DNA of 64,000 nucleotides from Oleiagrimonas sp963747595 (GCA_963747595.1 CAVVFO010000002.1:1550001-1614000), one strand, 5' to 3'. Shown: positions 28,627-38,714, counted from the first letter of the stretch. The notes: generated by a model from the sequence alone, not told the origin. Translations and numbers: made by a program.

Positions 28627-30228
28627 ATGTCCGCTTACCAAGACGAAACCGCGCGCCGGCGCACCTTCGCCATCGTCAGCCACCCTGACGCCGGCAAGAC
28701 CACGCTGACCGAAAAGCTGCTGCTGTTCGGCGGCGCCATCCAGCTCGCCGGCTCGGTGAAAAGCCGCAAGGCCGCGCGCCACGCCACCTCCGACTGGATG
28801 GCGCTGGAGAAGGAGCGTGGCATTTCCGTGACCAGCTCGGTGATGCAGTTCCCCTACGCCGACAAGATCGTCAACCTGCTGGATACCCCCGGTCACGCGG
28901 ATTTCTCCGAGGACACCTACCGCGTGCTCACCGCCGTGGATTCTGCGCTGATGGTGATCGACTGCGCCAAGGGCGTGGAGGAACGCACCATCAAGCTGAT
29001 GGACGTATGCCGCATGCGCGCCACGCCCATCATGAGCTTCATCAACAAGCTGGACCGCGAGGGCCGCGAGCCGCTGGAGCTGCTGGACGAGGTCGAGTCC
29101 GTGCTGAAGATCCAGTGCGCGCCGATCACCTGGCCCATCGGCATGGGCAAACGCCTCAAAGGCGTCTATCACCTGCTGCGTGACGAGGTGTACCTGTACG
29201 AGCCGGGCAAGAACTACGAGCGCCAGCAGGCCACCGTGCTGAAGGGCCTGGATCATCCGGAGCTGGAGCAGCGGCTCGGTGACGCCGGCCTGGCCGAACT
29301 GCGCGAGGAACTGGAACTGGTCACCGGCGCCGCCGATCCATTCGATCCGGATCTGTATCTGGCCGGCAAGCAGACCCCGGTGTTCTTTGGCTCCGCGGTG
29401 AACAACTTCGGCGTGCAGTTGCTGCTGGACTTCTTCGCCGAAAACGCGCCCGGCCCGCAGCCGCATGCCACGCTGACGCGCGAGGTGAAACCCGGCGAAG
29501 AAAAGCTGTCCGGCTTCGTGTTCAAGATCCAGGCCAACATGGATCCGGCGCACCGCGACCGCGTCGCCTTCATGCGCATCTGCTCGGGCACCTATGCCGC
29601 CGGCATGAAGATGCTGCAGACCCGCACCGGCAAGGACGTGCGCATCGCCAATGCACTGACCTTCATGGCCTCGGACCGCGAGATCGTGGACACAGCCTAC
29701 CCGGGCGATGTCATCGGCCTGCACAACCACGGCACCATCGCTATCGGCGATACCTTTACCGAGGGCGAGAAACTCTCGTTCACCGGCATTCCCAACTTCG
29801 CACCGGAGCTGTTCCGCCGCGCGCGGCTGCGCGATCCGCTGAAGGCCAAGGCACTGCAGAAGGGATTGGCACAGCTGTCCGAGGAAGGCGCGACGCAGTT
29901 CTTTCGCCCGCTGATGTCCAACGACCTGATCCTGGGTGCCGTCGGCGTGCTGCAGTTCGACGTGGTCGCCTACCGGCTGAAGGACGAATACGGCGTCGAC
30001 GCGGGCTTCGACAACGTCGGCGTGACCACCGCCCGCTGGGTGCACTGCGACGATGCGAAAAAGCTGGAGGAATTTCGCGAGAAGAACGCCATGAATCTGG
30101 CCCTGGATGCCGCCGGCGAGCTGGTCTACCTGGCGCCGACCCGCGTCAACCTGCAGCTGGCGCAGGAGCGCTGGCCCCAGGTGCGTTTCGCCGCCACCCG
30201 CGAACACGCGGCCAGCGTGGACACCTGA
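28627..30228 (+). CDS. prfC: Peptide chain release factor 3
   Basis: Translational GTPase that recycles RF1/RF2 from the ribosome after termination. It has 533 residues, normal for RF3. G motifs are SHPDAGKTTLTEK (18-30), DTPGHADF (86-93) and NKLD (140-143). The RF3-type FGGAIQLAGSVKSRKAARHA follows the P-loop, and later SNDLILGAVGVLQFDVVAYRL is diagnostic of RF3 against EF-G. The ATG at 28627 is preferred to the upstream in-frame TTG. Stands alone, followed by adhC on the same strand. Confidence 0.97.
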   Translation: MSAYQDETARRRTFAIVSHPDAGKTTLTEKLLLFGGAIQLAGSVKSRKAARHATSDWMALEKERGISVTSSVMQFPYADKIVNLLDTPGHADFSEDTYRVLTAVDSALMVIDCAKGVEERTIKLMDVCRMRATPIMSFINKLDREGREPLELLDEVESVLKIQCAPITWPIGMGKRLKGVYHLLRDEVYLYEPGKNYERQQATVLKGLDHPELEQRLGDAGLAELREELELVTGAADPFDPDLYLAGKQTPVFFGSAVNNFGVQLLLDFFAENAPGPQPHATLTREVKPGEEKLSGFVFKIQANMDPAHRDRVAFMRICSGTYAAGMKMLQTRTGKDVRIANALTFMASDREIVDTAYPGDVIGLHNHGTIAIGDTFTEGEKLSFTGIPNFAPELFRRARLRDPLKAKALQKGLAQLSEEGATQFFRPLMSNDLILGAVGVLQFDVVAYRLKDEYGVDAGFDNVGVTTARWVHCDDAKKLEEFREKNAMNLALDAAGELVYLAPTRVNLQLAQERWPQVRFAATREHAASVDT

Positions 30229-30242
30229 GTAGCAGCACACGG

Positions 30243-30283
30243 AACACGTTCCGCAAGCAGGCGGATCCGTCACTGCTGCAGAT
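30243..30283. repeat. Partial family A repeat arm
   Basis: TTCCGCAAGCAGGCGGATCC followed by GTCA matches the right inner arm of the family A repeat. The partner arm is missing, so this is a remnant between prfC and adhC. Confidence 0.5.
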
Positions 30284-30362
30284 TCTCCGATGACCGTGCC
30301 GGGGCATTCACGCCGCGCAAGTTAGACTGATGCGCATCGATCCATGACGGAGACCCAGTCGC

Positions 30363-31472
30363 ATGAAAGTCAAAGCCGCAGTCGCGCACGAAGCCGGCAA
30401 GCCGCTGGCCATCGAAACCGTGGACCTGGACGGCCCGCGCGAGGGCGAGGTGCTGGTGGAACTGAAAGCCACCGGTATCTGCCATACCGACGCCTTCACG
30501 CTGTCCGGCGAGGACCCGGAAGGCCTGTTCCCGGCGATTCTCGGCCACGAGGGCGCGGGCATCGTGGCCGAGGTGGGCAAGGGCGTGACCTCGGTCAAAC
30601 CGGGCGATCATGTCATTCCGCTGTACACCGCAGAATGCCGCGAGTGCGAGTACTGCCTCAACCCCAAGACCAACCTCTGCCAGGCGGTGCGCGCCACGCA
30701 GGGCAAGGGCGTGATGCCCGACGGCAGCAGCCGTTTCTCGCTGGAGGGCACGCCGCTGCATCACTACATGGGCACCTCCACGTTTGCCCAATGCACGGTG
30801 TTGCCGGAGATCGCCGTGGCGAAAATCCGCGAGGATGCTCCGTTCGACAAGGTCTGCTACATCGGCTGCGGGGTGACCACCGGCATCGGTGCGGTGGTTT
30901 TCACGGCGAAGGTGGAGCCCGGCAGCACCGTGGTGGTCTTCGGCCTCGGCGGCATCGGCCTGAACGTGATCCAGGGTGCACGCATGGTGGGCGCACGGCG
31001 CATCATCGGCGTGGATATCAATCCCGCGCGCGAAGAGATGGCGCGGCGGTTCGGCATGACCGAGTTTGTCAATCCAAAGGATGTGGACGGCGACCTCGTG
31101 GGCCACCTGGTGGAACTGACTGGTGGTGGCGCGGACTACAGCTTCGAGTGCATCGGCAATGTCGAGGTGATGCGCCAGGCGCTGGAGTGCTGCCACAAGG
31201 GCTGGGGCGTCTCGACCATCATCGGTGTGGCCGGCGCGGGCCAGGAAATTTCCACGCGCCCGTTCCAGCTGGTCACCGGGCGCACCTGGAAAGGCTCCGC
31301 GTTCGGCGGCGCGCGCGGGCGCACCGATGTACCGAAGATCGTCGACTGGTACATGGAAAACAAGATCGAGATCGATCCGATGATCACGCACAAGATGCCG
31401 CTGGAGCGCATCAACGAGGCGTTCGACCTGATGCACAGGGGCGAATCCATCCGCAGCGTGGTGGAGTACTGA
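30363..31472 (+). CDS. adhC: S-(hydroxymethyl)glutathione dehydrogenase / class III alcohol dehydrogenase
   Basis: Zinc- and NAD-dependent enzyme of 369 residues oxidising the formaldehyde-glutathione adduct to S-formylglutathione. Catalytic-zinc ligands are Cys40 (GICHTD), His62 (LGHEGAG) and Cys169 (YIGCGVTTG). The structural-zinc cysteines are 92, 95, 98 and 106 in AECRECEYCLNPKTNLC. The NAD loop is VFGLGGIGLNV. The next gene, fghA, performs the second detoxification step, so the pair forms a glutathione-dependent formaldehyde pathway. Also acts as an S-nitrosoglutathione reductase in related species. Confidence 0.96.
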   Translation: MKVKAAVAHEAGKPLAIETVDLDGPREGEVLVELKATGICHTDAFTLSGEDPEGLFPAILGHEGAGIVAEVGKGVTSVKPGDHVIPLYTAECRECEYCLNPKTNLCQAVRATQGKGVMPDGSSRFSLEGTPLHHYMGTSTFAQCTVLPEIAVAKIREDAPFDKVCYIGCGVTTGIGAVVFTAKVEPGSTVVVFGLGGIGLNVIQGARMVGARRIIGVDINPAREEMARRFGMTEFVNPKDVDGDLVGHLVELTGGGADYSFECIGNVEVMRQALECCHKGWGVSTIIGVAGAGQEISTRPFQLVTGRTWKGSAFGGARGRTDVPKIVDWYMENKIEIDPMITHKMPLERINEAFDLMHRGESIRSVVEY

Positions 31473-31678
31473 ACCGGCCGAAAACACCGTTCGCGGTAAT
31501 GTTTCGGCAGGCTAGGCCCAGGAACCGCCGGCGCCGTATCGAACCATGAATGGCGCGGGAAGACCTGGGGGAGACTTGGGAGACAGCCCGTCGATACCTC
31601 AGGGTGAACGGGTTTCGATACTTGGCCACCACCGGGCCATCGCCGACGCAGAAAAGATAACGACCGATAGAGGCATCC

Positions 31679-32530
31679 ATGAGAGACCCATTGGAAACAC
31701 TCTCTGAACAGCGCTGTTTCGACGGCACGCAGGGCTTTTACCGCCACCGCTCGCAGACGTGCGACACGGACATGCGTCTGGCCGTCTATCAGCCCCCGCA
31801 GGCCAGACATGGAAACGTGCCGGCATTGTTCTATCTGGCCGGCCTGACCTGCACCGAGGAAACCGCCACCATCAAGGCCGGCGCGCAGCACCTGGCTGCG
31901 GACTTGGGCCTGATGCTGGTGATGCCGGACACCAGCCCCCGCGATACCGGCATCGACGGCGCCACCGGCGACTGGGAATTCGGCGAGGGCGCCAGCTTCT
32001 ATGTCGACGCCACGCAGGCGCCGTGGTCGAAACACTTTCGCATGCACAGCTATGTCGCCGAGGAACTGCCCGCGCTGATCGCGGGGCACTTTCCCGTCGA
32101 CAGCTCACGTCAAGGCATCCTCGGTCACTCCATGGGCGGCCATGGCGCGCTGGTGATGGGGTTGCGTCATCCCGACACGTTCCGCTCGGTCTCGGCATTC
32201 TCACCCATCGTGGCGCCGATGCAGGTTCCATGGGGGCAAAAAGCCTTTCCGCGATTCCTCGGTGACGCGCGCTCCGAGTGGCGCGCCTATGACGCCTGTG
32301 AACTGGTGCGCGAGGGTCACCACGCCGGCGGCGAAATCCTGATCGACCAGGGACTTGCGGACGGTTTCCTGAAACCCCAGCTGCAGCCGGAACGCTTCGA
32401 GGCAACCTGCCGCGAGGCCGGGCAGCCACTGACCGTGCGTCGCCACGAGGGTTACGATCACAGCTACTATTTTGTCAGCACGTTCATCGCCGATCATCTG
32501 CGGCATCACGCGCAACAGCTGGCCGACTGA
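31679..32530 (+). CDS. fghA: S-formylglutathione hydrolase
   Basis: Esterase-D type serine hydrolase of 283 residues that splits S-formylglutathione into formate and glutathione. Triad: Ser151 in LGHSMGGHGAL, Asp228 in DQGLADGFL, His261 in GYDHSYYF. Other family marks are YLAGLTCTEE and VMPDTSPR. The usual GEGV after DTSPR is replaced by DTGIDGA, a small local difference. A GAGG lies upstream of ATG 31679. Acts directly after adhC; the 206-base gap between them holds an imperfect hairpin but no gene. Confidence 0.94.
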   Translation: MRDPLETLSEQRCFDGTQGFYRHRSQTCDTDMRLAVYQPPQARHGNVPALFYLAGLTCTEETATIKAGAQHLAADLGLMLVMPDTSPRDTGIDGATGDWEFGEGASFYVDATQAPWSKHFRMHSYVAEELPALIAGHFPVDSSRQGILGHSMGGHGALVMGLRHPDTFRSVSAFSPIVAPMQVPWGQKAFPRFLGDARSEWRAYDACELVREGHHAGGEILIDQGLADGFLKPQLQPERFEATCREAGQPLTVRRHEGYDHSYYFVSTFIADHLRHHAQQLAD

Positions 32531-32577
32531 GTCACAAGTCGCGACGGGTGCCATCACCCGTCGACCTGCATCGTGAC

Positions 32578-35052
32578 TCAAGCCGCCTCGGCACGCTGCG
32601 GCTTGGCATCCTTGCCGTCGCGGATGACCTCCGCGCGCAGCTCGGACGGATCGAAGTCATCGACGTTGATGAACTCGGCCGTGGCCTCGCGAAGATGCGT
32701 CAGCTGTTCGCGCTCGGCCGTGGTGAGCACACCCAGTGCCTCTGCCTGCTTCAGCTGCGCGTCGTAGTCGTGGGCATCGATCTGGCCGGATTTCAGCGCC
32801 TTCAGGAACTTGCGCTCCACCGGCTCGGCGGCGATCACCTCCGGCAGCAGCGCATTCATGCGTCCGATGGAGTTGTTCGGCGTGGCGCTGAGGAACGCCC
32901 AGGTCAGCAAGCGTTCGCGGGCCTCGTTGGGTGCGGTGAGAACGGCCGCCACGCGATGGCCGAGGCGATCCGACGGCGGCACTTCGCGGCGACCGAACGG
33001 GAACACCAGGACCCGCAACAGCCAGCCCACCGGACGCACCGGGAAGTTGCGGATCATGCCATCCAGCGCCATCTGCATGCGCCAGATGCAGGCGTGGAAC
33101 GCCCAGGCCAGCAACGGACGGTCGCTTTCCGGCCGGCCCTCATCCTCGTAGCGCTTGAGCATTGCGCTGGCAATGTACAGGTAACTGAGCACGTCGCCCA
33201 GGCGCGCGGAAAGCGTTTCCTTGAGCTTGAGCTTGCCGCCCAGCACGCCCATGGCGACGTCCGCACAGAGCGCCAGTGCGGCCGAATAACGGTTGAGCTT
33301 GCGGTAGTAGCGACGCGTGCAGGCATCCCCCGGCACACGACCGAACGAGGCAAAGGTCAGGCCCAGCACGAGGCTGCGCACGGCATTGGAGAGACCGAAG
33401 CCGATGTGGCCGAACAAGGCCTTGTCGAACACCTGCAGTCGCTCGCAACGATCCTCGATGGCCAGCGCGTGCATTTCCCTGAGCACATACGGATGGCAGC
33501 GGATGGCACCCTGGCCGAAGATCATCAGGCTGCGCGTCATGATGTTGGCGCCCTCCACCGTGATGGCAATGGGCACGCCCTGCCAGCCGCGACCCAGATA
33601 GTTTGTCGGCCCCAGCTGCACGCCCTTGCCGCCGTGCACATCCATGGCGTCACGGGCCACCTCGCGGCCCCATTCGGTGGCGTGGTATTTGGCAATCGCC
33701 GACGGCACGGCCGGTTTCTCGCCACGATCCACGGCGGCCGCGGTGGCCAGCGTCAATGCCGAGGTGGCGTAGGTGTAACCGCCGATGCGCGCCAGCGCCT
33801 CTTCCACACCCTCGAAACGGCCGATGGACAGGCCGAACTGCTTGCGGATGCGCGCATAGGCGCCGGTGGCGGCGGCGGCGGCCTTGGAGCCGCCCGCGGC
33901 GTTGGAGGGCAACGAGATGGCACGGCCCACGGAGAGGCATTCCACCAGCATGCGCCAGCCCTGCCCTGCCATGTGCGGACCGCCGATCAGCGTGCTCATG
34001 GGCACGAACACGTCCTTGCCGTGGATCGGACCGTTCTGGAACGGGATGTTCAGCGGCAGATGCCGACGGCCGATCTGCAGACCTTGCGTTTCGCGCGGAA
34101 TCAGCGCCAGGGTAATGCCAAGGTCCTCGGTGTCGCCCAGCAGCTTGTCCGGATCGTACATGCGGAACGCCAGGCCGACGAGGCTGGCGATGGGCGCCAG
34201 CGTGATGTATCGCTTGTCGAAGGTCAGGCGGATGCCCAGCACCTCCTCGCCGTGATGCTCGCCCTTGCAGACGATGCCATAGTCGGGCAACGAGGTGGCG
34301 TCGGAGCCGGCATGCGGCCCGGTCAACGCGAAACACGGAATCTCGCGGCCATCCGCCAGGCGCGGCAGGAAATGGCTCTTCTGCTCATCGCTGCCGTAAT
34401 GCAGCAGCAGTTCGGCCGGCCCCAGCGAATTGGGCACGGCCACCGTGGAGGCCAGCGTGGAGGAGGCGCTGGCCAGTTTCTGCAACACCGCCGAATGTGC
34501 CAGCGCGGAGAATTCCAGCCCGCCGTAGCGCTTGGGAATGATCATGCCGAAGAACTTGTTGGCCTTGATGAACTCCCAGATCTGCGGCGGCAGGTCCCCC
34601 AGCTCGTGGGTGATCTGCCATTCGTCGACCATCTGGCAGACCTCATCCACCGGGCCGCCGAGGAAGGCCTGCTCTTCGGTGCTCAACGCAGGCCTGGGCT
34701 GCCTGATCAGCTGCGGCCAGTCCGGCATGCCGGAAAACAATTCCCCCTCGAAGCCGACGGTGCCCGCTTCCAGTGCGGTTGTCTCGGTATCGGAGAGGCG
34801 CGGCGTGACGCTGGAAAACATCTTCAGCAGCGGCGCCGTGATGTGCCTGCGGCGGACGCCATCCAGGTTCAGCGGCACCGCGACGAAGGCGAAGATCACC
34901 AGTGTGACGATCAGGGCCACCGGCACGGCTGCCAACAGCCCCACCACGACGATGGCGGCGGCCGTCAGCAACGACCAGATCCGCAGCCCCCAGCGCAGAT
35001 AAGCACACAGGCCGGACGCGATCAGTGCGGCAATGAAGGGAAGAATAAACAT
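32578..35052 (-). CDS. fadE: Acyl-CoA dehydrogenase FadE
   Basis: Large membrane-associated acyl-CoA dehydrogenase of about 824 residues (E. coli FadE 814). It catalyses the first step of fatty acid beta-oxidation with FAD. Two N-terminal hydrophobic segments (LPFIAALIASGLCAYL and LLTAAAIVVVGLLAAVPVAL) precede the dehydrogenase fold. Signature parts are FFGMIIPKRYGGLEFSA, CFALTGPHAGSDATSLPDYG, PTNYLGRGWQGVPIAITVEGAN and the C-terminal DUF1974-like region. Start chosen at ATG 35050-35052 (MFILPFIAAL). It follows an esterase gene and a divergent TetR regulator, so fatty-acid-responsive control is likely. Confidence 0.95.
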   Translation of the reverse strand: MFILPFIAALIASGLCAYLRWGLRIWSLLTAAAIVVVGLLAAVPVALIVTLVIFAFVAVPLNLDGVRRRHITAPLLKMFSSVTPRLSDTETTALEAGTVGFEGELFSGMPDWPQLIRQPRPALSTEEQAFLGGPVDEVCQMVDEWQITHELGDLPPQIWEFIKANKFFGMIIPKRYGGLEFSALAHSAVLQKLASASSTLASTVAVPNSLGPAELLLHYGSDEQKSHFLPRLADGREIPCFALTGPHAGSDATSLPDYGIVCKGEHHGEEVLGIRLTFDKRYITLAPIASLVGLAFRMYDPDKLLGDTEDLGITLALIPRETQGLQIGRRHLPLNIPFQNGPIHGKDVFVPMSTLIGGPHMAGQGWRMLVECLSVGRAISLPSNAAGGSKAAAAATGAYARIRKQFGLSIGRFEGVEEALARIGGYTYATSALTLATAAAVDRGEKPAVPSAIAKYHATEWGREVARDAMDVHGGKGVQLGPTNYLGRGWQGVPIAITVEGANIMTRSLMIFGQGAIRCHPYVLREMHALAIEDRCERLQVFDKALFGHIGFGLSNAVRSLVLGLTFASFGRVPGDACTRRYYRKLNRYSAALALCADVAMGVLGGKLKLKETLSARLGDVLSYLYIASAMLKRYEDEGRPESDRPLLAWAFHACIWRMQMALDGMIRNFPVRPVGWLLRVLVFPFGRREVPPSDRLGHRVAAVLTAPNEARERLLTWAFLSATPNNSIGRMNALLPEVIAAEPVERKFLKALKSGQIDAHDYDAQLKQAEALGVLTTAEREQLTHLREATAEFINVDDFDPSELRAEVIRDGKDAKPQRAEAA

Positions 35053-35084
35053 TTCGATCACCTGTGCGGTTTCAAACCGCGCTG

Positions 35085-36017
35085 TCAAATGTGTGAAGAC
35101 GCACCGCATGAATGCGCTGCGGGTGTGGGTCGGTGGGTATCCCGCCCTTGAACGAAACGCACGATTTCCGCAGTGAACGCATCATTGGCATCACCCGCCA
35201 GCATGTGCGTGGCCTCTGGCAGCCGCACATGCTGTGCGTGCGGCACCAATTGGAGGAATTCATCCACCGTCTCGGGCGACACCACATCACTGCGCCCGCC
35301 CGAGAGCAGCAACACCGGAATACGCACCCGCCGTGCGGCTTCCAGCAAACGCGGCTGATAGCGCTCGCCCTCTTCGGCCACTGCATCCAGAAGCGCCGGA
35401 TCCCAGTGCCAGTAGAGACGTCCGTCACCACGTTGGCGCAGCAGCGGCTTGAGCTGGTCGGCACTCTTGCGCTGCCCACGTCGCGGCAGATAGGTCGCGA
35501 TGGCATCGGCCGCAGCCTCGTAACTGGCGAATCCCTGCGGATGCGCGCGCATGAACTCCAGAACGCGGTCGACACCCTCGGGTTTCCAGCGTGGCGTGAT
35601 ATCCACCAGCACCAGAGCGGAAAACGGCGCCGGCTCCGCCTCGCCGGCAAGCGCCAGTCCCAGCAGGCCGCCCATGGATGCCCCGATCAGGATGGGCGGT
35701 GCAGGTTGTGCCTGTGCCACCGCACGCAGATCGCCCACGAACTGGTTCAGGTGGTAATCGCCAGCGGGCACGCAGTCGCTCTCGCCGTGACCGCGCGCAT
35801 CAAAACTCACGCAGCGAAACCCCTGAGCAGCCAGGGTATTGGCACTGCCCGTCCACGCCTGCCGCGTCTGACCGAAGCCGTGCGCGAAAAGCAGCGTCGG
35901 CGTGCCCCCGGGACGGCGGCACGCCAGCGCCAGTGACACGCCGTCTTGCCGGCGCAACCGGGAATCGGATGTTTTTTCTGGCACCGGGGGCACGGGGGAA
36001 GAGCTGACCATACGCAT
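35085..36017 (-). CDS. Alpha/beta hydrolase (esterase/lipase-like)
   Basis: Protein of about 310 residues. The oxyanion region FAHGFGQTRQAW, the turn FDARGHGESD, the nucleophile Ser114 in IGASMGGLLGL, the acid Asp244 in SGGRSDVVSP and His271 in PEATHMLAGD define a canonical alpha/beta-hydrolase resembling peroxidase/esterase-type members. It lies 32 bases upstream of fadE on the same strand and is divergent from a TetR regulator, so it may release acyl chains for beta-oxidation. Two close ATGs (36017 and 36011) are possible starts. Confidence 0.8.
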   Translation of the reverse strand: MRMVSSSPVPPVPEKTSDSRLRRQDGVSLALACRRPGGTPTLLFAHGFGQTRQAWTGSANTLAAQGFRCVSFDARGHGESDCVPAGDYHLNQFVGDLRAVAQAQPAPPILIGASMGGLLGLALAGEAEPAPFSALVLVDITPRWKPEGVDRVLEFMRAHPQGFASYEAAADAIATYLPRRGQRKSADQLKPLLRQRGDGRLYWHWDPALLDAVAEEGERYQPRLLEAARRVRIPVLLLSGGRSDVVSPETVDEFLQLVPHAQHVRLPEATHMLAGDANDAFTAEIVRFVQGRDTHRPTPAAHSCGASSHI

Positions 36018-36081
36018 GAGTATGTGGGCTCGTCTGCAACCTGTCAATGCGCGACCGTATGGTCACTTTATCCAAATAAAA

Positions 36082-36093
36082 TCAAACATTTGA
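36082..36093. promoter_or_regulatory. Candidate TetR operator between esterase and regulator genes
   Basis: TCAAACATTTGA is a 12-base near-perfect palindrome in an AT-rich patch of the 157-base divergent region. Its CAAAC-type arms recall operators of fatty-acid TetR regulators. A second palindrome-like GACCGTATGGTC lies at about 36052-36063. Both are inferences from symmetry only. Confidence 0.4.
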
Positions 36094-36174
36094 ATGATTC
36101 GATACGGTGTGCCAGCACATCGAGCCAATGGAACCGTTACCATCATCTGGCCATACTGCCCAGGTTTCCCGCAC

Positions 36175-36753
36175 ATGACCGATACCCGCAAGCACGAGCG
36201 TTCCCGACTGTCCGCAGAGGATTGGGAAACCGCAGCGCTGCAGATGATCGCCGAAGAAGGCGTGGGCGCACTGGCAGTCGAATCGCTGGCACGTCGGCTG
36301 GGCGTGACCAAAGGCAGCTTCTACTGGCATTTCCGCAGCCGCGACACATTGCTGCAGGCGGCCCTGGAACGCTGGGAGGAATACGAGGAACGCGAGGTGC
36401 TGGCACAGGTGGCGCACATCGCCGAGCCGCACGCGCGCCTGCGGGAATTGTTCCACCGGGTGGCACGCGAGAACACGCCGCACCGCATCTATGCCGCGCT
36501 GCTCAAGGCGCTGGATCATCCGCTGGTGGTGCCGCTGATGGCGCAGGTGTCGCAACGCCGCCTGGAATTCCTGGCACAAGCCTACCGCGACGCGGGCATG
36601 GCGGAGGCGCAGGCGGTGCATCGGGCGCGGCTCACTTATGCCGCATACGTGGGTTTCATGCAGCTCAACATGACGCTGGGGCTGCCGAGGCTGGATCAGG
36701 ACACATTCGATGCCTATGTCGAACACCTGATCGCCACGCTGGTCCCGGACTGA
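36175..36753 (+). CDS. TetR family transcriptional regulator
   Basis: Repressor-type protein of 192 residues. The N-terminal helix-turn-helix spans about residues 15-58 with EGVGALAVESLARRLGVTKG and SFYWHFRSRDTLLQAALERW, an unmistakable TetR signature. The C-terminal ligand domain is helical. ATG 36175 gives the expected short N-terminal arm; the frame is open from 36094. Divergent from the esterase-fadE pair, so it probably controls them and itself, with an acyl-CoA or fatty acid as inducer. That target assignment is inference. Confidence 0.9.
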   Translation: MTDTRKHERSRLSAEDWETAALQMIAEEGVGALAVESLARRLGVTKGSFYWHFRSRDTLLQAALERWEEYEEREVLAQVAHIAEPHARLRELFHRVARENTPHRIYAALLKALDHPLVVPLMAQVSQRRLEFLAQAYRDAGMAEAQAVHRARLTYAAYVGFMQLNMTLGLPRLDQDTFDAYVEHLIATLVPD

Positions 36754-36920
36754 ACACGCACAGCTCCTTGGCGCGCGGATTCCACTGCCCATGCCGCGTG
36801 CGAAAAGCGCTTTGCGCTCAATCGCTTGAACGCGCGCCGCATCGTCCCTCTTGCAATACCAGTTCCTGCAAACTACTGTCCAGACTTGCCTTTTCATCGA
36901 GCCACAAGGCCGCGCCCGTC

Positions 36921-38714
36921 ATGACAAGCACACTGCAATCGCTGAACCAATGGGTGGATGAGGTTGCCCACCTGACGCAGCCGGACACGGTGCACTGGTG
37001 CGACGGTTCCGATGCCGAACGCGACGCCTTGACCGTGAAGATGCTGGAATCCGGCGCCCTGGTCAAACTCAATCAGGACACGCATCCGGGGTGTTATCTG
37101 CACCGCTCCGACCCCGGCGATGTGGCCCGGGTGGAAAAGTTCACCCTGATCTGCACGCCCGAGCGCGACGATGCCGGCCCCAACAATCAGTGGATGGATC
37201 CGAACGAGGCACATGCCAAGATCGATGCACTGTTCGAAGGCTGCATGAAAGGCCGCACGCTCTACGTGGTGCCCTACTGCATGGGCCCGATCGGTTCGCC
37301 GCTGGCGCGCTGTGGCGTGGAGATCACCGACAGCCCGTACGTGGTCGCCAACATGCGCATCATGACGCGCATGGGCAAGGCGGCGCTGGAGCGCATCGAG
37401 CGCGAAGAGCGCTTCGTGCGCGGCCTGCATTCGACTGGCGAACTGGATCCCGGGCGCCGCTGGATCATGCACTTTCCGCAGGAGGAATCCATCAAGTCCT
37501 ACGGCTCCGGCTACGGCGGCAATGCCCTTCTGGGCAAGAAATGCCACGCTCTGCGCATCGCCAGCAACCAGGCGCGCAGCGAGGGCTGGCTGGCCGAGCA
37601 CATGCTGATCGTCGGCATCGAGAATCCCGAAGGGCAAGTGCACTACATCGCCGCAGCGTTCCCGTCGGCCTGCGGCAAGACCAACATGGCCATGCTGATT
37701 CCGCCGGAGCGCTACCGCCACAACGGCTGGAAGGTGTGGACGGTGGGCGACGACATCTGCTGGATGCGCCCCGGCACGGATGGCCGCCTGTGGGCCATCA
37801 ATCCCGAGGCCGGCTATTTCGGCGTGGCTCCCGGCACCAGTGAAAAGACCAATCCCACCGCCCTGGCGATGCTCGATCACGACGCCATCTTCACCAATGT
37901 CGCCGTCACCGCGCAGAACCAGCCGTGGTGGCAGGGTCTTTCCGGCACCCCCGTGAAAGACTGGCAGGGCCGCGATATCGATGCCTCGCATGACGCACCT
38001 GCCGCGCACCCCAATTCGCGCTTCACTGTCGCCGCCACGCAATGTCCCAGCTGGTCACCCGAAGCCGAAGCCGCCAATGGCGTGCCGATTTCGGCCATTG
38101 TCTTCGGCGGCCGACGCGCCTCGCTGGTACCGCTGGTGATGGAGGCGGAAAGCTGGAGCCATGGCGTGCTGATGGGCGCATCGATGGCCTCGGAGACCAC
38201 GGCCGCCGCGACTGGCCAGGTCGGGGTGGTCCGCCGTGATCCGATGGCCATGAAGCCGTTCTGCGGCTACAACTACGCCGACTACTTCGCCCACTGGCTG
38301 CAGTTCGACAACGGCAGGAACAAGCTGCCGCATGTATTCCACGTCAACTGGTTCCGCAAGGACGGCAACGGCGATTTCCTGTGGCCCGGCTTCAGCGACA
38401 ACATGCGCGTGCTGACCTGGATGATCGATCGCATCGAGGGTCGCGCCGAGGGCAAACATACTCCCATCGGCATCGTGCCGCAGGCCGATGAGCTCGATAC
38501 CCACGGCCTTGTCCTCGACGAGGGCGCATTGGAGTCCCTTCTGCAGGTCGACTCTGCCGGCTGGAAGGAGGAAATGCAGGCCATCGGCGAGTATCTGGAG
38601 AGCTACGGCGAGCGCATGCCCGCGCGCTTGCACCAGGAGCGCCAACGCATCGACGACGCACTGACCGGAAGCGAGACCGATACGCCTTCCACGCGCCGCA
38701 CCGCGACAGGCTGA
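36921..38714 (+). CDS. pckG: Phosphoenolpyruvate carboxykinase (GTP)
   Basis: Gluconeogenic enzyme of 597 residues converting oxaloacetate and GTP to PEP. The kinase-1 loop FPSACGKTNMAM (247-258) contains the reactive Cys251 of the GTP-dependent class. Other class marks are SYGSGYGGNALLGKKCHALR, VWTVGDDICWMRPG, INPEAGYFGVAPGTS, VFGGRRASLVPLV and RDPMAMKPFCGYNYADYF. The start ATG 36921 (MTSTLQSLNQWVDE) is clear; the same frame happens to be open far upstream through the TetR gene. With fadE upstream this fits growth on fatty acids. Confidence 0.97.
   Translation: MTSTLQSLNQWVDEVAHLTQPDTVHWCDGSDAERDALTVKMLESGALVKLNQDTHPGCYLHRSDPGDVARVEKFTLICTPERDDAGPNNQWMDPNEAHAKIDALFEGCMKGRTLYVVPYCMGPIGSPLARCGVEITDSPYVVANMRIMTRMGKAALERIEREERFVRGLHSTGELDPGRRWIMHFPQEESIKSYGSGYGGNALLGKKCHALRIASNQARSEGWLAEHMLIVGIENPEGQVHYIAAAFPSACGKTNMAMLIPPERYRHNGWKVWTVGDDICWMRPGTDGRLWAINPEAGYFGVAPGTSEKTNPTALAMLDHDAIFTNVAVTAQNQPWWQGLSGTPVKDWQGRDIDASHDAPAAHPNSRFTVAATQCPSWSPEAEAANGVPISAIVFGGRRASLVPLVMEAESWSHGVLMGASMASETTAAATGQVGVVRRDPMAMKPFCGYNYADYFAHWLQFDNGRNKLPHVFHVNWFRKDGNGDFLWPGFSDNMRVLTWMIDRIEGRAEGKHTPIGIVPQADELDTHGLVLDEGALESLLQVDSAGWKEEMQAIGEYLESYGERMPARLHQERQRIDDALTGSETDTPSTRRTATG

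Noticed and set aside
32548..35151. Open frame of more than 860 codons antisense to fadE
   Set aside because: Mirror of fadE codon structure with no recognisable motifs; FadE is complete on the opposite strand.
35946..36920. In-frame N-terminal extension of pckG by 325 codons
   Set aside because: It runs through the TetR gene in another frame and shows no family similarity; PEPCK normally starts at the ATG at 36921.
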